A stretch of DNA of 64,000 bases, from NCBI RefSeq assembly GCF_004803475.1, contig NZ_SRKY01000003.1:62001-126000 (forward strand), read 5' to 3'. The stretch is from Aliishimia ponticola. GTDB lineage: Bacteria; Pseudomonadota; Alphaproteobacteria; Rhodobacterales; Rhodobacteraceae. Both the position numbers and the translations under genes were made by a program. Shown here piece by piece: positions 42,167 through 49,740 of the stretch (within the stretch, counting starts at the first letter, position 1; each line of letters begins with the position of its first letter). The notes beneath the pieces were generated by a model, which made no database searches, was not told where the DNA came from, and saw nothing but the letters and a program-made list of their open reading frames with translations.

Positions 42167-42589
42167 ATGACCGCAGATTCGACCCCGATCCCACAGGACA
42201 TCGCGCCTGAGACCGCCACCGAAGACGACCGCCCCCTTGGCGTTGCCTTGGCGCGCGGGTTTCGGCGCAAATGCCCCAATTGCGGCTCTGGGCCGTTGTT
42301 GCGCAGCTATCTCAAGGTGAACGATGTCTGCCCGGTCTGCGACGAAGAGCTGCATCACCACCGCGCCGATGACGGACCCGCATATCTGACGATCCTGATC
42401 GTGGGGCACCTGATGGCACCACTGCTGCTTTATGTCTTCATGACGTGGCGCCCCGAACCTTTGGTGCTTTTCACGATCTTTGCGGTTGGCTGCGTCGGCT
42501 TGTCCCTTTACCTTCTGCCAAGGCTCAAGGGGGCGGTGGTCGGATTCCAATGGTCGCGCCGCATGGGAGGCTTCGGCGCGTCCACGTGA
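42167..42589 (+). CDS. DUF983 family membrane protein
   Basis: This is a 140-residue protein with the DUF983 signature: two CxxC pairs (CPNCGSGPLL and CPVCDEEL) that probably bind zinc, then HRADDGPAYLT, then two membrane helices (about residues 67-88 and 93-113). The function is unknown. The ATG at 42167 gives the usual family length. It is followed after 28 bases by the NUDIX gene, probably in one transcript. Confidence 0.9.
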   Translation: MTADSTPIPQDIAPETATEDDRPLGVALARGFRRKCPNCGSGPLLRSYLKVNDVCPVCDEELHHHRADDGPAYLTILIVGHLMAPLLLYVFMTWRPEPLVLFTIFAVGCVGLSLYLLPRLKGAVVGFQWSRRMGGFGAST

Positions 42590-42617
42590 CCCCCGCCATG
42601 CGACAACGGGAGACCGC

Positions 42618-43358
42618 ATGACCACAGACAATACGGCTGACACACCGGCTCGGGCACCGGCTGACAAATCGGCAGTGCGCAACGCGGCCACGGTCATCGT
42701 GCTGCGCGATCGGCATAGCAAACCCCATATCTTGATGGGACAGCGCGGCGCGAAAGCCGCCTTCATGCCCAATAAATTCGTCTTTCCCGGCGGTGCCGTC
42801 GATCCCGGCGACGCGGAAATCCCGCTTGCCCGCCCCCTGCCCGGCACCTGCCAGACCCGTCTGCGCGAAGATATTCTTGTCCCACCGATCACGCCCGAGG
42901 CTATCGCTGCCGCTGCGATCCGCGAGCTTTGGGAAGAAACCGGTCAGGTTCTGGGCCAGCCGGGAGATTGGACGGATGCGCCAGCCGATTGGGACGGGTT
43001 TGCCGCAACGGGCCATGTGCCTGATGCCGGGCCGCTGCAATTCGTGTTCCGCGCCCTGACCCCGCCGGGCCGCCCGCGCCGCTTTGATGCGCGGTTCTTC
43101 CTGGTGGATGCCGAGGATCTGGCGTCAGACCCCGATGATTTCTCTGCGGCCTGCGACGAGCTTTCGCATCTGCAATGGGTCGATCTGGCCGATGCGCGCC
43201 GCTTTGACATGCCCTTCATCACGGAAGTCGTGCTGAGCGAGGTCCAATCCCGGGCACGCGACCTGACCCCGCCCGGATCGGTGCCGTTCTTCAAGAACAA
43301 TGACGAAGAGAACCTGTTCCTGCGCCTGCGCGGTCGCCCGATGCCCGACGCGGACTGA
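42618..43358 (+). CDS. NUDIX hydrolase
   Basis: This is a 246-residue pyrophosphohydrolase. The NUDIX fold is recognisable from FVFPGGAVDPGD near residue 54. An insertion separates it from AAIRELWEETG near 99-109, which supplies the catalytic REXXEE-like glutamates. The long insertion within the box is typical of the subgroup related to CoA or ADP-ribose-type NUDIX proteins, but the substrate is not predictable. The ATG is preceded by GGGAGA. Confidence 0.88.
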   Translation: MTTDNTADTPARAPADKSAVRNAATVIVLRDRHSKPHILMGQRGAKAAFMPNKFVFPGGAVDPGDAEIPLARPLPGTCQTRLREDILVPPITPEAIAAAAIRELWEETGQVLGQPGDWTDAPADWDGFAATGHVPDAGPLQFVFRALTPPGRPRRFDARFFLVDAEDLASDPDDFSAACDELSHLQWVDLADARRFDMPFITEVVLSEVQSRARDLTPPGSVPFFKNNDEENLFLRLRGRPMPDAD

Positions 43359-43380
43359 CCCGTGACAGGTCCACTGGGGT

Positions 43381-43446
43381 TTGGGGGCATCCCCAAGGCC
43401 TGCGTGGCCGGAACGCATAGCCTCTGATGCGCCCCAAGGGGGGCGC
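43381..43446. other. Two hairpins between convergent genes
   Basis: TTGGGG/CCCCAA (43381-43396, loop GCAT) and GCGCCCC/GGGGCGC (43429-43446, loop AAGG) lie between the convergent NUDIX and EamA genes. They may end both transcripts, but no T-tract follows. Confidence 0.4.
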
Positions 43447-43451
43447 GCCGC

Positions 43452-44360
43452 TCAGGTTGGGACGGCCAAGACCAGGCCAAGGATGGACAGCGCCAAAATC
43501 GCCATACCCAACAGCTCTCGTCGGCTGATTGCCTCCTTGAAGACCAGGGTCGCCGCCGCCAGTCCGAAGATCAGTTCCACCTGCCCCACGGCTTTGACAT
43601 AGGCCGCGATTTGCAGCGTGAAGGCGGTGAACCAGCAAAATGACCCCGCCATGGAGGTCAGCCCGATGAACCCCGCGCTGCGCCACGCCGCAAGGACGCG
43701 CCCGGTCTGCCCCGCCTCGCGCCAGCGCAGCCAAAGCCACATGCCCAGCATCTGCATTGAGGTCACTGCCGCCAGCGTCACACCAGCGCGCAGCAGCGGG
43801 TCACCGGACACCACCTGCAAGGACGCCGCCCGGTAGCACACGCCCGAACAGGCAAAGAGCAGGCCCGAGGCGATCCCAAGCCCCGCCGCCCGGTTGGTCA
43901 GCCGGCGCCAGCCGGTTTCCACCGCCGCCGGATCGACCGACAGCAGGACCACCCCGACCACGCCCAGCGCAATCAGCATCAAGCCTCCCGCGCTGACCCC
44001 TTCGCCCAGCACGATCAGGCCGACGAGCACGGTCAGGATGACCTCTGTCTTGGCAAAAGCCACGCCTACAGCGAAATTCCGGCTTTGAAACAGCAGAACG
44101 ACGCAGATCGTCGCGATCACCTGTGTCAGCCCGCCGAACGCGCCAAAGGCCCAGAACGCAGGCGGCAAAGGCGGCAGAGACTGCCCAGAAAGGCTTAGGT
44201 AAGCTGTGATGCCCGCAACCGCCAGCGGCGCGGAGTAGAGAAACCGCGCAAATGTCGCGCCCCCCGCCGACAGTTTGGTTTGCGACAAGGTTTTTTGCAG
44301 CATGAAGCGCAGGGTTTGAAACACCGCCGCCGCAAGAGAAAAGACGATCCAAAGGCTCAT
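43452..44360 (-). CDS. EamA/DMT-family transporter
   Basis: This is a 302-residue inner-membrane protein with about ten hydrophobic helices, arranged as two EamA repeats typical of drug/metabolite exporters. Segments such as FAVGVAFAKTEVILTVLVGLIVLGE and AAYVKAVGQVELIFGLAAA carry the usual helix-end charges. The substrate is unknown. It is 14 bases downstream of the fatty acid desaturase gene on the same strand. Confidence 0.88.
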   Translation of the reverse strand: MSLWIVFSLAAAVFQTLRFMLQKTLSQTKLSAGGATFARFLYSAPLAVAGITAYLSLSGQSLPPLPPAFWAFGAFGGLTQVIATICVVLLFQSRNFAVGVAFAKTEVILTVLVGLIVLGEGVSAGGLMLIALGVVGVVLLSVDPAAVETGWRRLTNRAAGLGIASGLLFACSGVCYRAASLQVVSGDPLLRAGVTLAAVTSMQMLGMWLWLRWREAGQTGRVLAAWRSAGFIGLTSMAGSFCWFTAFTLQIAAYVKAVGQVELIFGLAAATLVFKEAISRRELLGMAILALSILGLVLAVPT

Positions 44361-44374
44361 GCGCCTCTAGTGGA

Positions 44375-45301
44375 TCATCCGTCGCGATCTGGCCAGAGGG
44401 GATGTGGCACCGGGTCTTTCGCGCGCCAGAGAAACTGCCGGAAAATCTGCCCGTAAGAGCGGTAGAGATACCCGTCATTGCGCGCCAGATACCGCGCCTT
44501 GTTCTGCGCATAGAGTGCAGGCAGCCGATACCAGGGCACCTTGGGGTGCATATGGTGTACGACATGCAGATTGTTGTTCAGGAACAGAAAGGCCAGCAGC
44601 CCGCGATCTTCGATGATGACCGTCCGGCCCGATGCGCGTTCATGGGCGCGGTGTTCGAGGAAGGTGCGAATTTTCAGCACCGACAGCGCCGCATAGCAGC
44701 AGACCAGATACAGCCAAAGGGGCAGCGGGCTGACATAGACCAGCGCCAGAACCAGCGCCGCGCCCGGCAGATGCCAAAGCCAGCCGCGCAGCACCTGCCT
44801 CTCGCCGCGGCGGATCGCACGCCAGTCGCCTTCCATGAAGGCCACCTGCCCCAAGATGGGACCGAGGATCATGCGGCCCGCCAAGGTGTTATTGGCCCGG
44901 CGCAGCGCCTGCGCCCAGATCGGCATCCGGCCCCAATGCGCCGGGTCAAGGTAATTGCTTTCAGGATCGTCATAGGGATCGGTCAGGATCGAATCCTGGT
45001 GGTGCGCCAGATGCGTGTCGCGGAACCGCAGATAGGGCACGGCAAGGCCGGGGTTGATCCAGACCAGTGCTTCGGAGGCGATGCGCGAGGGGAATGGGTG
45101 GCCGTGGCAGACTTCATGGGTCAGCGAGGCGTGCAGCACCAGCGCAAGGACCAGCACCGGAACCGCCAGAGCGGGTGACGCCGCGCCGATCCAGAATACC
45201 GCTGCGGCCCACCCCGCGTAACACAAGGTAATTAGCCCGAATGTGGCCCATTCGATCCTGAGGGCCTGCGATATTGGAAAGCGCGCGGAAGTGCCGTTCA
45301 T
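44375..45301 (-). CDS. Membrane fatty acid desaturase family protein
   Basis: This diiron membrane enzyme probably introduces double bonds or hydroxyl groups into acyl chains or similar lipids. The three histidine boxes are present: HEVCHGH near residue 63, HLAHH near 97 and HVVHHMHPK near 249. At least four hydrophobic helices surround them. The length of 308 residues fits the FA_desaturase family. It is divergent from the XRE-type regulator, which might control it. Confidence 0.88.
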   Translation of the reverse strand: MNGTSARFPISQALRIEWATFGLITLCYAGWAAAVFWIGAASPALAVPVLVLALVLHASLTHEVCHGHPFPSRIASEALVWINPGLAVPYLRFRDTHLAHHQDSILTDPYDDPESNYLDPAHWGRMPIWAQALRRANNTLAGRMILGPILGQVAFMEGDWRAIRRGERQVLRGWLWHLPGAALVLALVYVSPLPLWLYLVCCYAALSVLKIRTFLEHRAHERASGRTVIIEDRGLLAFLFLNNNLHVVHHMHPKVPWYRLPALYAQNKARYLARNDGYLYRSYGQIFRQFLWRAKDPVPHPLWPDRDG

Positions 45302-45409
45302 GGTCTCTTTCTGCCGGTTGGAGGAACCCTTGCAGGCTACGACCTCACGCGGATGTGACCATTCTGAATTTCGTTAACATTCCCATCATTCTGTGATATT
45401 ATTCACGCC

Positions 45410-46267
45410 ATGCCCGATATTATCGACAAAAGAGCCCGCGCTCTGGCGTTCCGCGACAGGCTGTCTCGCGCCATGGTGGACGCCGGAACGAACCAGTCAG
45501 CGCTTGCACGCGCGATCGGCGTGGATCGTTCGACCCTGAGTCAGGCGTTGACCAGTGACGGGCCGCGCCTGCCCGGTGCGCAGGTGATCGCGGCCTGCGC
45601 CACGGCCCTTGGCGTGTCAGCCGATTGGCTGCTGTCCCTCTCCGACCGGCCCGAAAGCGCGCAGGATATCGCGGCGTCCTCTCTTGGCCTGACAGCGGCG
45701 GCACGCGCGCTGGTGGATGATCAGATTTTCTCGTGGCACCAAGAGGCGCAGGGCTACAAGATCCGCCATGTGCCTGCCGCACTGCCCGATATGCTCAAGA
45801 CCGAAGACATGCTGCGTTGGGAATACAGCTCACATCTGGGGCGCCGCCCGGATGAGGCGATTTCCGCCAGTCAGGCGCGGCTGGATTGGATGCGCACGGC
45901 GCAATCGGATTACGAGATCGCCCTGCCCCTGCACGAGGTGGAAAGTTTCGCCCGCCAGACTGGATATTATGCCGGGCTTCCGGGTGATATCCGCGCGGCT
46001 CAACTGGATCACATCATTTCTGTATGCGGTCAGCTTTACCCCCGCCTGCGGCTGTACCTGTTCGATGCGCGCAAGCTTTATTCCGCGCCGATCACGGTCT
46101 TCGGTCCGCTCTTGGCGGTGCTGTATTCGGGCGGGCATTACCTGACCTTCCGCGACCGGGAGCGCATCGAAACCCTGACCCTGCATTTTGACCGCTTGGT
46201 GCGCGAAGCCGAATTCACCGCCCGTGACGCGCCTGCTTTTCTGGCACGGTTTTCCGCGCAGGTCTGA
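45410..46267 (+). CDS. XRE-type helix-turn-helix regulator
   Basis: The N-terminal helix-turn-helix (FRDRLSRAMVDAGTNQSALA followed by RAIGVDRSTLSQAL, about residues 14-47) matches the XRE family. The remaining 200 residues form an unassigned sensory domain, in a layout seen in Rhodobacterales regulators next to desaturase genes. The 108-base divergent gap contains GTGATATTATTCAC close to the start, a possible operator. Confidence 0.85.
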   Translation: MPDIIDKRARALAFRDRLSRAMVDAGTNQSALARAIGVDRSTLSQALTSDGPRLPGAQVIAACATALGVSADWLLSLSDRPESAQDIAASSLGLTAAARALVDDQIFSWHQEAQGYKIRHVPAALPDMLKTEDMLRWEYSSHLGRRPDEAISASQARLDWMRTAQSDYEIALPLHEVESFARQTGYYAGLPGDIRAAQLDHIISVCGQLYPRLRLYLFDARKLYSAPITVFGPLLAVLYSGGHYLTFRDRERIETLTLHFDRLVREAEFTARDAPAFLARFSAQV

Positions 46268-46330
46268 GAACGCCGGGAAAGCGTCGTTTTAAGCTGCGGC
46301 CCCGGTGCCGGTCCGGATTAGATATCCCCC

Positions 46331-46495
46331 ATGTATGTGCTGCATGACGCCCCGGCCAACGCCTGTCTCATGGACTTGGCCCAAGATTTGAAACCGCGCG
46401 GCGAAGTGCGGGCTGCGATGACCGCCGAAGGGTTGGGAGAGACTCCGCTTTCCCGGCCACAGCTTGCCATACCGCCAGAAGGGAGCGCGCTTTAA
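46331..46495 (+). CDS. Possible small protein upstream of sdaA
   Basis: A 54-codon frame runs from ATG to TAA and ends two bases before the sdaA ATG. It begins MYVLHDAPANACLMDLAQDL. Codon use is GC-rich like the neighbours, and the sdaA ribosome binding site (GAAGGGAG) lies inside its end. There is no recognisable domain. It could be a leader peptide or a chance frame. Confidence 0.3.
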   Translation: MYVLHDAPANACLMDLAQDLKPRGEVRAAMTAEGLGETPLSRPQLAIPPEGSAL

Positions 46496-46497
46496 TC

Positions 46498-47871
46498 ATG
46501 TTTCTGTCCGTGTTCGATATGTTCAAGGTGGGGATTGGCCCATCCTCTTCCCATACGATGGGGCCGATGGTGGCAGCCGCGCGGTTTCTGGACATGATGC
46601 GCGCCGCGCCGTTCCGGTTTGCCGGGATGCGCGCGTCGCTACATGGCTCGCTGGCCTTCACCGGTGTCGGCCACGCCACCGACCGGGCCACCATTCTTGG
46701 CCTGATGGGCTTCACCCCTGAAAGCTATGACCACGACAAGGCCGAGGCCGCGCTGGCCGATCTGGCGCAAACACGGCGGGTCACGGTGGACGGGCTGCCG
46801 GAGTTGCAGTTCGACCCCAAGGCCGATCTTGTGTTCGACTATGACACAAAGCTGGAAGGCCACGCCAACGGCATGATCCTGATGGCGACCGATGCGCAGG
46901 GCGACGTGATCTTGCGGCAGGTCTTCTATTCCATTGGCGGCGGCTTCGTGATGACCGAAGAAGAGCTGGCCGCGGGCAAGGCGACCGATGAGGGCGACCC
47001 GGTCCCCTTCCCGTTCAAATCCGCCGCCGAAATGTTGGAGATGTCCAAGTCTTCCGGCAAGACCATCGCCGAGATGAAGCGCGAGAACGAACATGCCCGT
47101 GGCGGGCCGGAAAGCCTGAAAGCGGGCACGGCCCGGCTGTGGCAGGTGATGAATGACTGCATCGATCGCGGGCTGACCACCGATGGGGTTTTGCCGGGCG
47201 GGCTTGGTGTCAAGCGCCGCGCCAAGGCGATCCATGACAAGCTGCTGGAAGAGCGCGGCATGAACCTGACCGCGCCGCATACCATCAATGACTGGATGAG
47301 CGTCTATGCCATGGCAGTGAACGAGGAAAACGCCGCCGGAGGCCAGGTCGTCACCGCGCCGACAAACGGGGCCGCCGGGGTGCTGCCCGCGACGCTGCGC
47401 TATTACCTCGACCATGTGCCGGGGGCGACGGAAAGCCGTGTCGAGGAATTCCTGCTGACCGCCGCCGCGATTGGCGGGTTGGTCAAGTTCAACGCCTCCA
47501 TCTCCGGCGCAGAGGCAGGATGTCAGGCAGAGGTCGGCAGCGCCTCTGCCATGTCGGCAGCGGGCTTATGCGCCGTGCTCGGCGGCACGCCCGAGCAGAT
47601 CGAGAACGCTGCGGAAATCGCGTTGGAACATCATCTGGGGATGACCTGCGATCCGGTGCGGGGTCTGGTTCAGGTGCCGTGTATCGAACGCAATGGTCTT
47701 GGCGCGATCAAGGCGGTCTCTGCCGCGTCGCTCGCCCTGCGGGGGGACGGCACGCATCTGGTGCCACTGGACGCCTGTATCGAAACCATGCGCCAGACCG
47801 GCGCGGACATGAGCGAAAAGTACAAGGAGACGTCGCTTGGCGGATTGGCCGTCAATGTGCCAAACTGCTGA
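46498..47871 (+). CDS. sdaA: L-serine ammonia-lyase (serine deaminase), single-chain iron-sulfur type
   Basis: This enzyme converts L-serine to pyruvate and ammonia with a 4Fe-4S cluster. The N-terminal [16 protein letters not shown] (residues 6-21) and the central [22 protein letters not shown] are diagnostic of bacterial SdaA. Conserved cysteines for the cluster occur in [19 protein letters not shown] and the C-terminal VNVPNC. The length of 457 residues is normal for the fused alpha-beta form. Confidence 0.95.
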   Translation: MFLSVFDMFKVGIGPSSSHTMGPMVAAARFLDMMRAAPFRFAGMRASLHGSLAFTGVGHATDRATILGLMGFTPESYDHDKAEAALADLAQTRRVTVDGLPELQFDPKADLVFDYDTKLEGHANGMILMATDAQGDVILRQVFYSIGGGFVMTEEELAAGKATDEGDPVPFPFKSAAEMLEMSKSSGKTIAEMKRENEHARGGPESLKAGTARLWQVMNDCIDRGLTTDGVLPGGLGVKRRAKAIHDKLLEERGMNLTAPHTINDWMSVYAMAVNEENAAGGQVVTAPTNGAAGVLPATLRYYLDHVPGATESRVEEFLLTAAAIGGLVKFNASISGAEAGCQAEVGSASAMSAAGLCAVLGGTPEQIENAAEIALEHHLGMTCDPVRGLVQVPCIERNGLGAIKAVSAASLALRGDGTHLVPLDACIETMRQTGADMSEKYKETSLGGLAVNVPNC

Positions 47872-48041
47872 CACGACTTGCGCGGCGGGCCCTGACCCTG
47901 CCGCACAACCTGTTTCATCGCCTGACCAAACCTGTGGCAGCGCGTTACAAGTTAACTCTTTATCAACCATTAGCTGAACCTATGATATTTCGTGGAGTGG
48001 GGTCCGCCCTTTAAATCGATTCAACCTTTTAGGTCGCATTC

Positions 48042-48962
48042 ATGGCTCAAGACCGTCCAGTGCTTGGAATTCTCTTGATGCTCGGCTTCTGTGTCGTGGC
48101 CCCTATGGGCGATGCGGTCGCTAAACTTCTGGGAGAGCGGCTGCCGCTGGGCGAGATACTGTTCGTGCGCTTCGCGGTTCAGGCCCTGATGCTCGCGCCG
48201 CTGGTCTGGCTGACCGGCCGGGCGTGGCGGATGCGGGGACGCGTGCTGGCGCTGACCTTCCTGCGCACGATTTTGCACATCATCGGGATCGGCGCGATGT
48301 TCACCGCGCTGCAGTACCTGCCCCTCGCCGACGCCGTTGCCATCGCGTTCGTGATGCCCTTCATCATGCTGCTTCTGGGCAAGATGGTTCTGGGCGAAGA
48401 GGTCGGCGCGCGGCGTCTGATTGCCTGTATTGTCGGCTTTATCGGCACGCTTTTCGTGATCCAGCCCTCTTTCGCCGAGGTGGGTTGGCCGGCCCTGCTG
48501 CCGCTGGCGGTTGCGGTCAATTTCTCTGTCTTCATGCTGGTCACGCGGCAGATCGCCAAGGATACCGATCCGGTGGGCTTGCAGACCGTGTCCGGCTTTA
48601 TGGCCATTGCGATCATGGCCCCGCTTTTGCTGGTGGCGCGCGGCTCTGGGCTGGAGGTGTTGGAGATCGTGCCCCCGGATGGCTATGAAACGATGCTGCT
48701 TCTGGGGATCGGAGTGCTGGGCACGGTCGCGCACCTGCTGATGACATGGTCGCTGCGCTATGCGCCCTCGGCGACGCTGGCCCCGATGCAATATCTCGAA
48801 ATCCCCTTCGCGACGATCTTTGGCTGGGTCATCTTCAAGGATCTGCCCAATACGCTGGCGACGGTCGGGATCATGATCACCATTTCCGCCGGGCTTTATA
48901 TCATCTTCCGGGAGCGGGCCACCGCGCGTGCTCTGGCGCGCAATTCAGTAGCGCCCGCGTAA
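48042..48962 (+). CDS. EamA/DMT-family transporter
   Basis: This is a 306-residue protein with about ten membrane helices in two EamA repeats. The first repeat includes LLGERLPLGEILFVRFAVQ and the second YAPSATLAPMQYLEIPFATI, typical of RhaT/RarD-like DMT exporters. The substrate is unknown. Its last 62 bases overlap the convergent thiN gene, so either gene's end is constrained by both. Confidence 0.9.
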   Translation: MAQDRPVLGILLMLGFCVVAPMGDAVAKLLGERLPLGEILFVRFAVQALMLAPLVWLTGRAWRMRGRVLALTFLRTILHIIGIGAMFTALQYLPLADAVAIAFVMPFIMLLLGKMVLGEEVGARRLIACIVGFIGTLFVIQPSFAEVGWPALLPLAVAVNFSVFMLVTRQIAKDTDPVGLQTVSGFMAIAIMAPLLLVARGSGLEVLEIVPPDGYETMLLLGIGVLGTVAHLLMTWSLRYAPSATLAPMQYLEIPFATIFGWVIFKDLPNTLATVGIMITISAGLYIIFRERATARALARNSVAPA

Positions 48963-49602
48963 CCTGCGCCAGCTGCGCCCTTGGCAGCAGCGCGATCATC
49001 CCCGGCCCGTCCATCTCAAGCCGCAACAGCCCCCCTGTCGCCCGGTTCGATGTGCCGATCTGCTGGCCCGGCGCCATGGCAAGCCCGTCGATCGGCCAAT
49101 GCAACCCGGCGCTGCGCCCCGTGACCGGCTGCAACGGAAAAAGCGATACGACCGCGCCTTCCCTCATCTGCAATTCGAAGCGCGGCGGGCAGTGCAGGAT
49201 CACCTCGCGTTCCGCCAGAAGGATGCAGGGCCGATCCGCGTGACGCAGCATCCCGTGCAGCACCGCAAGCTGGTGATCGATCCGCGCGCCAGAGAACCCG
49301 ACGGCGATAATCAGCGGTGCGTCGATCCGCGTGAGTGCTTTTTCAAAATCCGTGCTATCCTGTTCGGACACAGGGTGCAGGTTATCCGGGGGGATCATGG
49401 CCTTTGTCTGCGAATCGAGACTGTCGAAATCGCCAATCACGGCGTCGGGCACATGCCCGTATTGCAACGCGGCGGCAGCGCCACCATCTGCGGCAACGAT
49501 GCGGGGCGCGAGGCCGAAGGCCAGCGCAATGTCCTGCGCACCAACCATGCCGCCACCTACCAAAGTCGTTGGCTCTTTAGATAAAATGACCGGATCAATC
49601 AT
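48901..49602 (-). CDS. thiN: Thiamine diphosphokinase
   Basis: This enzyme pyrophosphorylates thiamine to thiamine diphosphate. The N-terminal domain has ADGGAAAAL near residue 38, VIGDFDSLD near 55-63 and EQDSTDFEKAL near 79-89, which form the ATP/Mg site. GFSGARIDHQLAVL near 102-115 is the second family signature. The length of 233 residues is normal. No TPP riboswitch is apparent upstream. Confidence 0.93.
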   Translation of the reverse strand: MIDPVILSKEPTTLVGGGMVGAQDIALAFGLAPRIVAADGGAAAALQYGHVPDAVIGDFDSLDSQTKAMIPPDNLHPVSEQDSTDFEKALTRIDAPLIIAVGFSGARIDHQLAVLHGMLRHADRPCILLAEREVILHCPPRFELQMREGAVVSLFPLQPVTGRSAGLHWPIDGLAMAPGQQIGTSNRATGGLLRLEMDGPGMIALLPRAQLAQVTRALLNCAPEHARWPAPGR

Positions 49603-49740
49603 GGCATCTTAATGGCTTTTTGGGAAAGGTGTCACAATTATGCCTAGAAATGATACGCTTAACGGCACAGATTCGGGCCGCTTTCGACGCGTGTGACATG
49701 GTAAACATTACTCCGCAATCTTGCAGAGGACGAGCATCCG

